64,000 bases of DNA from Lacticaseibacillus daqingensis (GTDB taxonomy: Bacteria > Bacillota > Bacilli > Lactobacillales > Lactobacillaceae): the NCBI RefSeq assembly GCF_003946115.1, contig NZ_RHOH01000004.1:62001-126000 (forward strand), written 5' to 3'. This document shows positions 28,232 through 36,811 of this stretch, piece by piece. The position numbers and the translations under genes were made by a program. The first letter of the stretch is position 1, and each line of letters begins with the position of its first letter. Under the pieces are notes generated by a model. That model saw only the letters and a list, made by a program, of their open reading frames with translations. It was not told where the DNA came from and made no database searches.

Positions 28232-28487
28232 GTGCTGACCTCCTATTGACTAACGTGCGCGCCGGCCGCTGCCTGCGCGGCATTTCTAAACTAGTTTAGC
28301 ATAGCGCGGCATGTTTAGCTAGCGCCCAGAAGCCGCGATATCGGCCCGACTGGCGTGATTGTGCGCCAGCTTGGGAACCCTGTCAAGTAAAATAACTTGG
28401 CAAAACTTCTTGCATTCCCGCGGTGCCTATGATAAGTTAGTTGAGTGAAAAATTCGCAGCTTGCGGATAAGCAAGGAGGTCCGAGAA

Positions 28488-28673
28488 ATGGCAAAAGACG
28501 TAATCACGGGGCGCCACACCGTATTTGGCAACAAGCGTTCCCACGCTTTGAACTCCAGCCGCCGCACCTGGAAAGCTAACCTGCAAAAGGTTCGCATCCT
28601 CGTGGATGGTAAGCCAAAGCGCGTTTGGGTATCTGCCCGCGCATTGAAATCAGGTAAAGTGACTCGGGTCTAG
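28488..28673 (+). CDS. rpmB: 50S ribosomal protein L28
   Basis: A 61-aa basic protein, [20 protein letters not shown], with [15 protein letters not shown] at the end. It lacks the paired cysteines of zinc-binding L28 forms. AGGAGG lies 7 nt before the ATG at 28488; the ATG at 28461 is not preceded by a site. Divergent from yloU. A TATGAT hexamer at about 28427 could be its -10, with an imperfect -35. Confidence 0.97.
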   Translation: MAKDVITGRHTVFGNKRSHALNSSRRTWKANLQKVRILVDGKPKRVWVSARALKSGKVTRV

Positions 28674-28691
28674 TCCCGGGGCAAAAAAATG

Positions 28692-28722
28692 GCGTCTCAC
28701 CAACCGGTGGGACGCTTTTTTT
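28692..28722. terminator. Bidirectional terminator between rpmB and the Mub-like gene
   Basis: Stem GCGTCTCACC/GGTGGGACGC (one G-U or A-C change depending on strand), loop AACC, T7 on the plus strand and A7 before the stem. It serves rpmB and, on the minus strand, the convergent gene whose stop codon lies in the T-run. Confidence 0.88.
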
Positions 28723-29581
28723 ATGGCTTCGCGTTGAAGCGCCACCGCAACAGCTGGCGGAGCACCGTTTTGAGGCTTGCCTTGGGTGGCTGTACCGGGG
28801 CTGGCTTGGGCGGCACCGGCTTTGCGGCGGCGGGTGGCACCCCCACCCATGTCGACTGCACCGGCGTGTAAGTCACAAAAACCGGGGTCTCAGGCGCGTC
28901 TGGCACCCGCTGGGCTTCGACCTGCCGCTCATAACCCAGGTACGCCGGATACTGCGTGATCGGCTGGCCCGCCAACCCCAGCACGGTGTGCCCATCTGCC
29001 AGCACCGCCCCCGCGGCATCCATCGGATACAAGGTGTAGGCCAGCACCCGCGGCAGGTAGGTGACCGTAACGAAGCGGTGCACCGGCCGGGTGAAGCCCG
29101 GGGTCAGTGCAATGGCTGCCACATCACGGTCAGGAACAAACCCGGCCACCGCGGGACTGATCAGTGCGGGGAAGTCTGCCGCCGGGGCATAGCCCATCAC
29201 GCGATCCTCCCCAACCTTGCCGGCCAGCACTTGCACGCTAACGCGCTGCACCACAGCAGGTGGGGTCAGCGCCCCTGCGCCGACAAAGGTGATGGTGCGG
29301 GTGACCGTAATGGTGCGGGCCACCGCCTCGGGCATCACGACCAAACGCCCAGGCGTGTACGTGGCATCGCTCAGATCGCGCGTCGGGTTCGCCAGCTGGA
29401 GCATCATGCGCCCCTGTGCGGTCAAGGTGATGGCGTGTCCCCCCACCGTCAGCGGCCCTTCGATCGCAAAGTCACCAGGCGCCCACAGCGGTGCATTCAG
29501 CCCCACCGGCATGCGCACCGGAAATACCGCTGGTGGTGTCTCCCCCGCCAGCAAAGCATGTGTGCCAATCGTGATGGCCAT
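28721..29581 (-). CDS. Mub/MucBP-like domain protein without signal peptide, 286 aa
   Basis: ATG at 29581 follows AGGAGGTGACAAG. Residues 1-85 are a beta-rich N-terminal part. Residues about 88-176 resemble a mucus-binding (Mub) repeat: TITVTRTITFVGAGALTPPAV, then FPALISPAVAGFVPDRD and VHRFVTVTYLPR. Residues 178-240 resemble a MucBP module (GHTVLGLAGQPITQYPAYLGYE... VFVTYTP). A Pro/Ala/Lys linker (246-268) leads to a basic amphipathic helix (KTVLRQLLRWRFNAKP). Unlike true adhesins it has no signal peptide, no LPXTG anchor and no membrane helix. The function is unknown; the domain resemblance is by pattern, not by search. Confidence 0.7.
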   Translation of the reverse strand: MAITIGTHALLAGETPPAVFPVRMPVGLNAPLWAPGDFAIEGPLTVGGHAITLTAQGRMMLQLANPTRDLSDATYTPGRLVVMPEAVARTITVTRTITFVGAGALTPPAVVQRVSVQVLAGKVGEDRVMGYAPAADFPALISPAVAGFVPDRDVAAIALTPGFTRPVHRFVTVTYLPRVLAYTLYPMDAAGAVLADGHTVLGLAGQPITQYPAYLGYERQVEAQRVPDAPETPVFVTYTPVQSTWVGVPPAAAKPVPPKPAPVQPPKASLKTVLRQLLRWRFNAKP

Positions 29582-29617
29582 CTTGTCACCTCCTGTACCT
29601 GGGCGAATTGACGTCAA

Positions 29618-29652
29618 AACCGCGACACAGCCTGTCGCCGTCTCGCGGTTGC
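29618..29652 (-). terminator. Terminator after the two-TM protein gene
   Basis: Stem AACCGCGA/TCGCGGTT with TTTTGA on the minus strand, touching the stop codon of the upstream gene. It separates that operon from the Mub-like gene. Confidence 0.75.
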
Positions 29653-30270
29653 CTAAAAGTGCGTCTGGCGATCGAACTGATCGCCCGGATACACCCAGAA
29701 TTCATAAGTCTGAGTCAGCTTAGTCCCGTGCTTGACGAACCCGCCGACTCGCTGGACGGTAATCCCAGCACGCCCCGTTGTCTCACCGAGAAACTGGTAG
29801 ACGACCAGCGCGTCACTCAGCTCATCGGCGTGCTGGCTGTAGTAATCGTTGACCAACTGCACCGCGGCCCGGGCTTGGGCCGTTTCACTGACGCTGGTCG
29901 CCGCGCTGGCAGTTTGGGCACTGGTGCTAGCCTGTGATGACGTCGCGGTCGTGGCGCCGGCTTTGGCAGTTGAAGCCGGTGCGGCGTGTGACGAAGACAC
30001 CGCCGCGCGCGGCTGAAAGCGTGGTGCCAGATGCGGCCAAACGCGATCGTAGGCCAGCACGGCCACCAAGGCCATAGCGACCACCACCATGAAGAACCGC
30101 GTTCCGCTGATGAGCCGGGTCAGCTGGCCGCGCTGCCGGCGGCCACGTAGCGTGCGCGCCGCGTGCACGTAGCGAAAGTAATACACCACAATGGCCAGCA
30201 CGAGCAAGGCGACCAGCCCTAACTCGCGCGCCAGGAGATTTTGACTTAAGCGACTCACCCAATTTTCCAC
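29653..30270 (-). CDS. Hypothetical two-TM protein with low-complexity linker, 205 aa
   Basis: GTG at 30270 has AGGAGG 7 nt upstream; the open frame continues to 30477 inside thiN but without a site. TM helices at about 17-33 (GLVALLVLAIVVYYFRY) and 58-75 flank a strongly basic cytosolic loop (RTLRGRRQRGQLTR). Both ends are therefore outside. Residues 88-133 are Ala/Ser/Thr low complexity; 134-205 form a compact domain (VNDYYSQHADELSDALVVYQFLG... TYEFWVYPGDQFDRQ). Probably the last gene of the coaBC-to-thiN run. No family recognised. Confidence 0.75.
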   Translation of the reverse strand: MENWVSRLSQNLLARELGLVALLVLAIVVYYFRYVHAARTLRGRRQRGQLTRLISGTRFFMVVVAMALVAVLAYDRVWPHLAPRFQPRAAVSSSHAAPASTAKAGATTATSSQASTSAQTASAATSVSETAQARAAVQLVNDYYSQHADELSDALVVYQFLGETTGRAGITVQRVGGFVKHGTKLTQTYEFWVYPGDQFDRQTHF

Positions 30271-30341
30271 CCGAATGCCTCCTGCCCTTAATGCTTCAAT
30301 TATAGCAAGAGACCCACAAAAGGGAAACGGAAAGCCCAGGA

Positions 30342-31007
30342 TCAGTTGTCCCGGGTCTGCCCGATGCGATCGCGGGACTCGATCACCGCCACCACCCCAC
30401 GGGTCCATGTCAGGGTCACTGCCGTGCCGGCCACGAACTCGTTGGAGGCCCAGGAAAAGGGCGTTGTGCTGGACCAATCGGCCAGTGGGTACTTGGCGCC
30501 GCGGATGCTTAAGTGTGACACGGCCGTCAGCGGCACCACACCCAAGTAGCGGTAGGCGGTGTCCGGGGTCAAGTGATGCGTTCCGGGCTGATAGAAGCGG
30601 ACCCGGTTTTGCGCATCCAGCAGTTCGATCCGCTCGGTGACGGTCGCAAAGCGCGGCTGGGTGGGCAAAAACAGGTTGCTCAGCAGGTGATCTAACCGCC
30701 CCCCCGTGGCACCGACCAGCCGCACGCGTGATGCGCCGGCCTCAAATGCCAGCCGCACCGCCATTTCAGTGTCCGTTTCATCCTTTTCCGCCGGCGCCGT
30801 GTGCACGGTGGCCACTGCGCCAAACACCCGCGCGCGCTCGGCTGGGGTCAGCGAGTCAAAGTCACCCACCACAAAGACAGGCGTCACGCCAGCGTTCAAC
30901 AAGCGCAGGCTACCGCGGTCCACGCCGACCCACGCCCCATCAAGGGCCGACCATTGTGCTGGCAGGGCAACATTTGGCCCGCCCACCATCAGGTTCAGCG
31001 GTCCCAT
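30342..31007 (-). CDS. thiN: Thiamine pyrophosphokinase
   Basis: A 221-aa enzyme transferring pyrophosphate from ATP to thiamine. Motifs: GVDRGSLRLLNAGVTPVFVVGDFDSL, EKDETDTEMAVRLA and GATGGRLDHLLSNL, covering the ATP and thiamine sites. The C-terminal beta domain is of ordinary size. Overlaps the rpe stop by one base (TGATG), the common Firmicute pair. Confidence 0.95.
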   Translation of the reverse strand: MGPLNLMVGGPNVALPAQWSALDGAWVGVDRGSLRLLNAGVTPVFVVGDFDSLTPAERARVFGAVATVHTAPAEKDETDTEMAVRLAFEAGASRVRLVGATGGRLDHLLSNLFLPTQPRFATVTERIELLDAQNRVRFYQPGTHHLTPDTAYRYLGVVPLTAVSHLSIRGAKYPLADWSSTTPFSWASNEFVAGTAVTLTWTRGVVAVIESRDRIGQTRDN

Positions 31008-31651
31008 CAGGCGCGCCGCAGCTTCGCCATTTGCGCCGCCGGATCAGCGGCTGCGTAGACGAAGGACCCTGCCACGAGGATGTCCGCCCCGGCCTGCAAC
31101 ACGGCCGGTGCGGTGACATCTGTGATGCCGCCATCCACTTCAATCGCGTACGTATACCCCTGCTGGTCACGCAAGGCACTGAGCTCGGCCACCTTGGCCG
31201 TCATCGCGGGGATGAACTGCTGGCCGCCGAACCCGGGGTTCACGGTCATCACGAGGACTTGATCCACAATGGGGAGCACCGCCAGCAGCGCACTGACCGG
31301 CGTCCCCGGGTTGATCACGACCCCGGCCTTGCAGCCCGCCGTGCGAATCGCCTGAAGCGTGCCGTACAGGTGGGCAGTGGCCTCGGCGTGGATCATCAGC
31401 GTGTCCGCGCCGGCCTCAGCGAAGGCTTGCACCCACTGCCCCGGCGCATCCACCATCATGTGGACATCCAGGCCGAGATTGGTGACCGGGCGGATCGCGG
31501 CGACCATGCTCGGGCCAAAGGTCAGGTTCGGAACAAAGTGACCATCCATCACATCGACATGCAGTAAGTCGGCGCCAGCGGCTTCCACGGTGTGAATATC
31601 ACGCGCGAGATTGGCAAAATCCGCGCTCAGGATCGAAGGGGCAATTTTCAT
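31007..31651 (-). CDS. rpe: Ribulose-phosphate 3-epimerase
   Basis: A 214-aa TIM-barrel enzyme interconverting ribulose-5-P and xylulose-5-P, linking ribose (rbs cluster here) to the phosphoketolase or pentose phosphate route. MKIAPSILSADFANL, LLHVDVMDGHFVPNLTFGP, VMTVNPGFGGQQF and EVDGGI are diagnostic, including the metal-binding His and Asp residues. ATG at 31651 follows AAGGAGGA; the 14 preceding codons lack a site. Confidence 0.96.
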   Translation of the reverse strand: MKIAPSILSADFANLARDIHTVEAAGADLLHVDVMDGHFVPNLTFGPSMVAAIRPVTNLGLDVHMMVDAPGQWVQAFAEAGADTLMIHAEATAHLYGTLQAIRTAGCKAGVVINPGTPVSALLAVLPIVDQVLVMTVNPGFGGQQFIPAMTAKVAELSALRDQQGYTYAIEVDGGITDVTAPAVLQAGADILVAGSFVYAAADPAAQMAKLRRA

Positions 31652-31710
31652 CAGAGGGTCCTCCTTGGATTGACGCACGCCTGATCGCCGCACGCCTCGT
31701 TACCACAAGA

Positions 31711-31735
31711 ATAGCGCAGACCATCGGCCTGCGCT
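31711..31735 (-). terminator. Hairpin between rsgA and rpe
   Basis: Stem TAGCGCAG/CTGCGCTA with a 9-nt loop in the 90-nt gap. Only a short T-poor tail (TTCTTG) follows on the minus strand, so it may attenuate rather than end transcription. Confidence 0.5.
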
Positions 31736-31785
31736 ACTGTTTTGCTTGCTTTTGCTTAAAAAAATGCAGTATCACTTAATTCTGA

Positions 31786-32694
31786 TCACCGCTTCGTGTA
31801 CGTGGGCCGCTGTCCCGCCAACTCCGTGCGAAATTGCAGGTAGTTCTCGTAGCGACTCGCCATGATGGCCCCGCTCGCCACCGCGGCCTTGACCGCGCAC
31901 TGCGGCTCAGCCACGTGCTGACAGGACCGGAACTTGCACTGGTCAGCGACGGCAACAAACTCCGGGAAGCGGTCGCGTAAGTCGTCAAGCGTCACATCCA
32001 ACAACCCGAGCGAGCTGAAGCCCGGTGTGTCCGCCACAAGTCCCCCGGCCGCCATGAACAGCTCAGTCGTCCGCGTGGTGTGCTTCCCGCGGTTGAGCGC
32101 CTTGGAGATCTCGCCCGTAGCCAGCTGCAACCCCGGCACCAAGTGGTTGATCAGCGTCGACTTGCCGGCCCCGGTTTGCCCGGTAAAGATCGTCAGGCGG
32201 TTGGCAAACGTCTCGCGCACGGCTGCCAGCAGCGCCGGGGCAAACGGCGGCTCGCTGTGAAAGGTGCGGTAGCCGATGCGCTCGTAACCCGCTAAGCTGG
32301 CCGTGATCTCGGCCAGTCGGGCCGGGGCCACCAGGTCGGTTTTGGTCAGGTACAGCTCCGCGTGGATCTGCTTGCCTTCCAAATACACCAGAAAGCGGTC
32401 CAGCAGATTCAGTGAGAAGTCAGGCTCAGCGGCTGCGACGACCAAGATGGCCTGATCAATGTTGGCCACCGGCGGGCGCACCAGTGCGTTGGTGCGCGGC
32501 AGCACCTTCAGGAGGTAGCCCTCGTCTGCCGCCTGCGCCCCCGGCTGAAACTCGGCAAAGTCCCCGACCAACGGCGTGATTTTGCGCTGGCGCAGGTTCC
32601 CTCGGCCACGGGTACGGTACACGGTCGCGCCCACCTTCACGTCATAGAACCCACTCACTTGGCGAATGATCTGACCCGTTAATGTCTCACTCAA
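31786..32694 (-). CDS. rsgA: Ribosome small subunit GTPase RsgA (YloQ)
   Basis: A 302-aa circularly permuted GTPase that checks 30S maturation. N-terminal OB fold, TKTD (G4) before the P-loop [15 protein letters not shown] (G1), DTPGFSS (G3), and a C-terminal zinc motif with C-x4-C-x-H-x5-C (CKFRSCQHVAEPQC). Starts with TTG at 32694, overlapping prkC by 8 nt, behind GGAGGACAATA. Confidence 0.96.
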   Translation of the reverse strand: MSETLTGQIIRQVSGFYDVKVGATVYRTRGRGNLRQRKITPLVGDFAEFQPGAQAADEGYLLKVLPRTNALVRPPVANIDQAILVVAAAEPDFSLNLLDRFLVYLEGKQIHAELYLTKTDLVAPARLAEITASLAGYERIGYRTFHSEPPFAPALLAAVRETFANRLTIFTGQTGAGKSTLINHLVPGLQLATGEISKALNRGKHTTRTTELFMAAGGLVADTPGFSSLGLLDVTLDDLRDRFPEFVAVADQCKFRSCQHVAEPQCAVKAAVASGAIMASRYENYLQFRTELAGQRPTYTKR

Positions 32695-34696
32695 TATTGT
32701 CCTCCGAGGCGACCACCTTACCGTTATTGACGATGCGATAGGCGCCAGTCGTGTTGGCGTCCAGCGTAAAGGTCAGCGTGACGGGGGTATCGCTGGTGAT
32801 CGTTAGGTTCTTGTACACGCTTGCGATGTTGTGCGTCTTGTCTTGCAGGTAGATCTGCACCGTGTTGGTGCCGCTTTGGGTCGCGTCCGTCCCACTCTCG
32901 CCGCTTGGTGCAACGTAGCTGACGGTCACCGTCCGGGTGGTGGTGTGCGTGCTAGCGCTGCTGGACGAGCTGGAGGAACTGGAACTGACCGGTTCAGTGC
33001 CCTTAGACAGGGTCACGCTGAAGCGATCCCCCTTGACCATCGTGCTACCAGCAGCCGGCGACTGACTGATCACTGCCCCTGCCGGCACGCTGCTACTGAA
33101 CTGCTCGGCCTCAAAGGTCACCGTCAGGTCGTGGCTGTCAGCATAGGCCGTGACATAAGCCTTGGTTTGCCCCGCAAAGTTTTCCAGAGCGAATGTCTTG
33201 GTGCCGCTGGAAACGGTGAAGGTGATGGTGGTGTCAGCCGGGACGACCTTTTTACCCGCCGCCACGTTTTGCGCCATGATCTGGCCAGCAGGCACCTCAT
33301 TGGACGTTTTGCTGGTTTTCTTCACCGTGAATCCGCGGTCGCGCAAGTCGCTGGCCACATCGGCGTAGTCCCGACCCACGTAATCGGTCAGGGTCACCTT
33401 GCTGGGGCCACTCGATAACACCACGTCGACTGCACTATCCGTTTTGACGCTGGTGGCGCGAGTCGGGTCGCTGCTGATGACATGGTCCTTTGCCACCTTG
33501 CTCGATGCCTTATGCGACACTGTGCCCAGCTTAAGGTCGGCAGCCGTCAGCGCGCTCACCGCCTGACTGCGCGTCATGCCTCGTAGATCAGGCACCGCCG
33601 CATCCCCACGATTGCCCGAAAAAGCAAAGATGAGCACGCCGCCGATCACCACAAGCACGAGCCCCAGCAGGTAAAACGGCCAGAAGCGTTGCCAGTGGCC
33701 TTTTTTGGCCGCTGGCTTGACGCCGGGCGCCTTCGGGGCTGCGTGCACGTCAGGTTCCTTTGGCACGGCAGGGTTTTGCGGGGTGACCGCCGCGGCAGCC
33801 ATCTGCGGGATGATTTTGGTTTCGTCCAAGCTGCCATCTGTCGGCACCACGTACTTGGCCTCGTGGGCGCGCGTTGGAGACAGCGCCGTTTTGAGGTCTG
33901 CCGCCATGGCCATCGCGCTGGTGTACCGGTTGGCTGGGTCCTTGGTGGTCGCCTTGAGCACCACGTTTTCAAGTGCTTGCGGCACACGCGGATCGAAGTC
34001 GCGCACCGCTGGCATGTTCTCTTGGAAGTGCTTGAGCGCGATGGAAACGGCCGAATCACCTTCGAACGGCACCGTGCCGGTCAGCATTTCAAACAGAATG
34101 ATCCCCAGCGCGTAGATGTCGCTTTGGCGCGTCGGCATCGCCCCGCGCGCCTGCTCAGGCGACAGGTAGTGCACTGAGCCGAGCAGCGAATTCGTCTGCG
34201 TCATCGAGTTATCCGACAGCGCCACGGCAATGCCAAAATCGGTGATCTTGGCGTTACCGTCCGCGTCGATCAGGATGTTTTGGGGCTTGAGGTCGCGGTG
34301 AATGATGTTGTGGTCATGCGCCACCTGCACCGCCGACAGGATCTGCTGCATGATGTCGACCACGCGCTGATACGGAATCGGGAAATGCTCGACAATGTAC
34401 TTCTTGAGGTCCGACCCCTGCACGTACTCCATGACCAGGTACTGCTGCCCGTGTGCCTCGCCCACGTCATAGATCGAGACGATGTTCGGGTGCACGAGCT
34501 CGCTGGTGGCCATCGCTTCACGCTGAAACCGCCGGATGGTATCCGGATCGTTTTGCAAATCAAGGCGAAGCACCTTGACCGCCACATCACGGTCGAGAAT
34601 CAAGTCATGGGCCAGGTAGACGTTGGCCATCCCACCTTCGCCGAGGGTCTTCAGCAGTTTGTAGCGTTCGTTCAGAATGTATCCGGGTTCGATCAA
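32687..34696 (-). CDS. prkC: Membrane serine/threonine kinase with PASTA repeats (PrkC/StkP)
   Basis: A 669-aa kinase sensing cell-wall fragments. The cytosolic kinase domain (about 9-270) has GEGGMANVY, catalytic HRDLKPQN and DFG; a Pro/Ala juxtamembrane stretch leads to one TM helix (about 340-362). Outside are three PASTA repeats (about 368-572), then a run of ten serines and a further C-terminal beta domain of about 75 residues. TTG at 34696 is the start (MIEPGYILNERYKLLK), 8 nt after GGAGG, overlapping stp by 4 nt. The extra C-terminal domain is uncommon. Confidence 0.96.
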   Translation of the reverse strand: MIEPGYILNERYKLLKTLGEGGMANVYLAHDLILDRDVAVKVLRLDLQNDPDTIRRFQREAMATSELVHPNIVSIYDVGEAHGQQYLVMEYVQGSDLKKYIVEHFPIPYQRVVDIMQQILSAVQVAHDHNIIHRDLKPQNILIDADGNAKITDFGIAVALSDNSMTQTNSLLGSVHYLSPEQARGAMPTRQSDIYALGIILFEMLTGTVPFEGDSAVSIALKHFQENMPAVRDFDPRVPQALENVVLKATTKDPANRYTSAMAMAADLKTALSPTRAHEAKYVVPTDGSLDETKIIPQMAAAAVTPQNPAVPKEPDVHAAPKAPGVKPAAKKGHWQRFWPFYLLGLVLVVIGGVLIFAFSGNRGDAAVPDLRGMTRSQAVSALTAADLKLGTVSHKASSKVAKDHVISSDPTRATSVKTDSAVDVVLSSGPSKVTLTDYVGRDYADVASDLRDRGFTVKKTSKTSNEVPAGQIMAQNVAAGKKVVPADTTITFTVSSGTKTFALENFAGQTKAYVTAYADSHDLTVTFEAEQFSSSVPAGAVISQSPAAGSTMVKGDRFSVTLSKGTEPVSSSSSSSSSSASTHTTTRTVTVSYVAPSGESGTDATQSGTNTVQIYLQDKTHNIASVYKNLTITSDTPVTLTFTLDANTTGAYRIVNNGKVVASEDNIE

Positions 34697-35436
34697 GGCT
34701 GCGCCCTCCAATCTTGGTGAATGATCAGCGCGGTGATGTTGTCTGGCCCACCGGCTGCGTTAGCTTTATCGATCAATTGGCCGGCCTTTTCGCCAATCGG
34801 CACGGGCTGTGCGAGGACGGCCGCGATTTCCGCATCGCTGACCTGATTCGTCAGGCCATCCGAACACAGGAGGAGGTAGTCATCGTACTCCATGTCGTAA
34901 ATGGTCACATCCGCATCAACGTCCGATGACACCCCAAGGGAGCGCGTAATGACGTTGCGCTGTGGGAACTTCTCGGCCTCTTCAGGGGTCAGCTCCCCGG
35001 TTTTGACCAACTCGTTGACCAGGCTGTGGTCTTCGGTGATCTGGATCAGGTGCTGATTGCGGTACAGGTACCCGCGCGAGTCGCCGATATTGGCCACCAC
35101 GAAGCGGTTCCCCGAGATGATCACTGCCACCAAGGTGGTGCCCATGCCGCTCAAGTCGGCGTACTGCTGGGCCTTTTCCAGAATGACCGTATTCTCCTCT
35201 TGCAGCTCAAAAATCAGCCAGCGCACGATGGTCTCAACGTCCGTCGTCTCCGTTTTTTCAAACGCGTAGCCGATGTGCGACACGGCCATCTCCGCGGCGA
35301 CATCGCCGCCAAGGTGGCCGCCCATGCCGTCGGCGACGATCGCCAGCGTGGTGCCTGCCGCATTGGCAAACAAGCCAACGTAATCCTGGTTGTTTGGCCG
35401 TTTGCGACCAATGTCTGTTCGATACGTGTATTCCAT
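34693..35436 (-). CDS. stp: PP2C-type protein phosphatase Stp (PrpC)
   Basis: A 247-aa metal-dependent Ser/Thr phosphatase that reverses PrkC phosphorylation. Motifs: GRKRPNNQDY, IVADGMGGHLGGDVAAEMA, ANIGDSRGYLYR and LLCSDGLTNQV, with the Asp residues binding Mn/Mg. The ATG at 35436 has TAGGAG upstream. Overlap with prkC couples kinase and phosphatase levels. Confidence 0.96.
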   Translation of the reverse strand: MEYTYRTDIGRKRPNNQDYVGLFANAAGTTLAIVADGMGGHLGGDVAAEMAVSHIGYAFEKTETTDVETIVRWLIFELQEENTVILEKAQQYADLSGMGTTLVAVIISGNRFVVANIGDSRGYLYRNQHLIQITEDHSLVNELVKTGELTPEEAEKFPQRNVITRSLGVSSDVDADVTIYDMEYDDYLLLCSDGLTNQVSDAEIAAVLAQPVPIGEKAGQLIDKANAAGGPDNITALIIHQDWRAQP

Positions 35437-35464
35437 AACGACTCCTAATTGACCCGTTGGGGGA

Positions 35465-36811
35465 TTAATCTGACTGCTTCACCAAGCTGGCGATGAAAAA
35501 GCCGTCCGTGTTGTAGTCATCCGGGAACAGCTGCAAGGCCGGTGCCCCGTGTGCGCGGTCAAGGGGCTGCGCCAGCGGCACAGGCACTTGGGTGAACTCG
35601 GGGTGCGCCGCCAAGAATGCAGCGACCACGGCCTGGTTCTCTTCTTCGACCATCGTGCAGGTGCTGTAAGTCAGTCTTCCCTGTGATTTTAGCAGGGGTG
35701 CGACTGCATTGAGCAATGCCAGCTGAATTTTTGGCAAATTCTCAAGGTCTGCCGGCTGCTTCTCGTAGCGGATCTCCGGCTTACGGCGAATCAGCCCCAG
35801 TCCGGAGCAGGGCGCGTCGACTAAGATCCGGTCGAAGCTGGCCGTCGCAAAGTGGTCTCCGACCTGGCGCGCGTCCATGGCCTGGACGTGCACGCGGTCG
35901 GCCAGCCCGAGGCGCTTGGCGTTTTGGTCGATCAGCTTCACCTTGTGGGGGTGCAGGTCCAAGGCGACCACCTCGCCACCCGCGGCAGGATCCAGAAACT
36001 GCGCGATGTGCGTGGTTTTCCCCCCCGGGGCGGCACAGGCATCGAGCACCCGGCTGTTCGGTTCAAGCGCAAGGCTTGGGGCGACCAGCATCGAGCTTTC
36101 GTCCTGTAGCGTGAAGGCGCCGACCACAAACTCCGGCAACCCGGCGAAGTGCCCACCCGGCGCGACCAGCCCGTCCGGTGAAATCGCGGAGTCACGCAGC
36201 GCAGGGAAGCGCTCGGACAGCTCGAACTGCAGCTCATCACGCGTCCCCTTGGTCGTGTTGACGCGCAGGCTGGCCTCCGCCGGCTGGTTGATCACCGCCA
36301 GGATCGATTCAGTTTTGGCCTGCCCGAGCTGGGCAACCAGCTTCGCCACCAGCCACTGCGGGACGCTGGCGGTGATGCTTAACCGTTGCAATGGGTCATC
36401 GATCTGCTGCGGGTCCCGAACCCCCTGGCGCTGCACGTTGCGCAAGATCGCCGTCACGAACTTGGCGATGCCGGCGTGACCCAACTGCTTGGCGATCTGG
36501 GTGGACTCAAAGAAGATGGCGCGCTCGGGCACCTTGTCGAGGTACACCATCTGAAACAGCGCGGTGTCCAAGAGCACACGGACCCAGTCGTCGACCTTTT
36601 TACCGGCCAAGAACGGTTCCAAGTAGTAGTCGAGCGTCAGCTGATGCTGAATCACCCCGTACACCAGTGTGGTCGCCAAGGCGGCATCGCGCGGCTCAAG
36701 GTGCGCCTGACGCAAGCTGGCGTCCAGCGCCAGGTTGGCGTAACTCCCCTGGGTGCGGACCTTGGTTAGAATTTGCACGGCCAGCGTGCGCGGATCAGTT
36801 GGTTTCGCCAA
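35465..36811 (-). CDS. rsmB: 16S rRNA (cytosine-967-C5)-methyltransferase RsmB
   Basis: A 448-aa enzyme with an N-terminal NusB-like RNA-binding domain (about 5-130) and a C-terminal SAM methyltransferase. Motifs: DACAAPGGKTTH, catalytic Cys in LVDAPCSGLGLIRRKPE and the second Cys in YSTCTMVEEEN. TTG at 36811 is proposed as start (AAGGAG 9 nt upstream), overlapping fmt by 17 nt; a GTG at 36847 is possible but has no clear site. Confidence 0.95.
   Translation of the reverse strand: MAKPTDPRTLAVQILTKVRTQGSYANLALDASLRQAHLEPRDAALATTLVYGVIQHQLTLDYYLEPFLAGKKVDDWVRVLLDTALFQMVYLDKVPERAIFFESTQIAKQLGHAGIAKFVTAILRNVQRQGVRDPQQIDDPLQRLSITASVPQWLVAKLVAQLGQAKTESILAVINQPAEASLRVNTTKGTRDELQFELSERFPALRDSAISPDGLVAPGGHFAGLPEFVVGAFTLQDESSMLVAPSLALEPNSRVLDACAAPGGKTTHIAQFLDPAAGGEVVALDLHPHKVKLIDQNAKRLGLADRVHVQAMDARQVGDHFATASFDRILVDAPCSGLGLIRRKPEIRYEKQPADLENLPKIQLALLNAVAPLLKSQGRLTYSTCTMVEEENQAVVAAFLAAHPEFTQVPVPLAQPLDRAHGAPALQLFPDDYNTDGFFIASLVKQSD

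Noticed and set aside
28286-28299. Palindrome CTAAACTAGTTTAG between yloU and rpmB as an operator
   Set aside because: A 14-bp perfect palindrome does occur, but it is AT-rich, near a likely yloU promoter, and no second copy or known regulator fits. Left unannotated.
30270-30477. Extended N-terminus of the two-TM protein
   Set aside because: The extra 69 codons lie within thiN in another frame, have low-quality sequence and no ribosome site; GTG at 30270 has AGGAGG.
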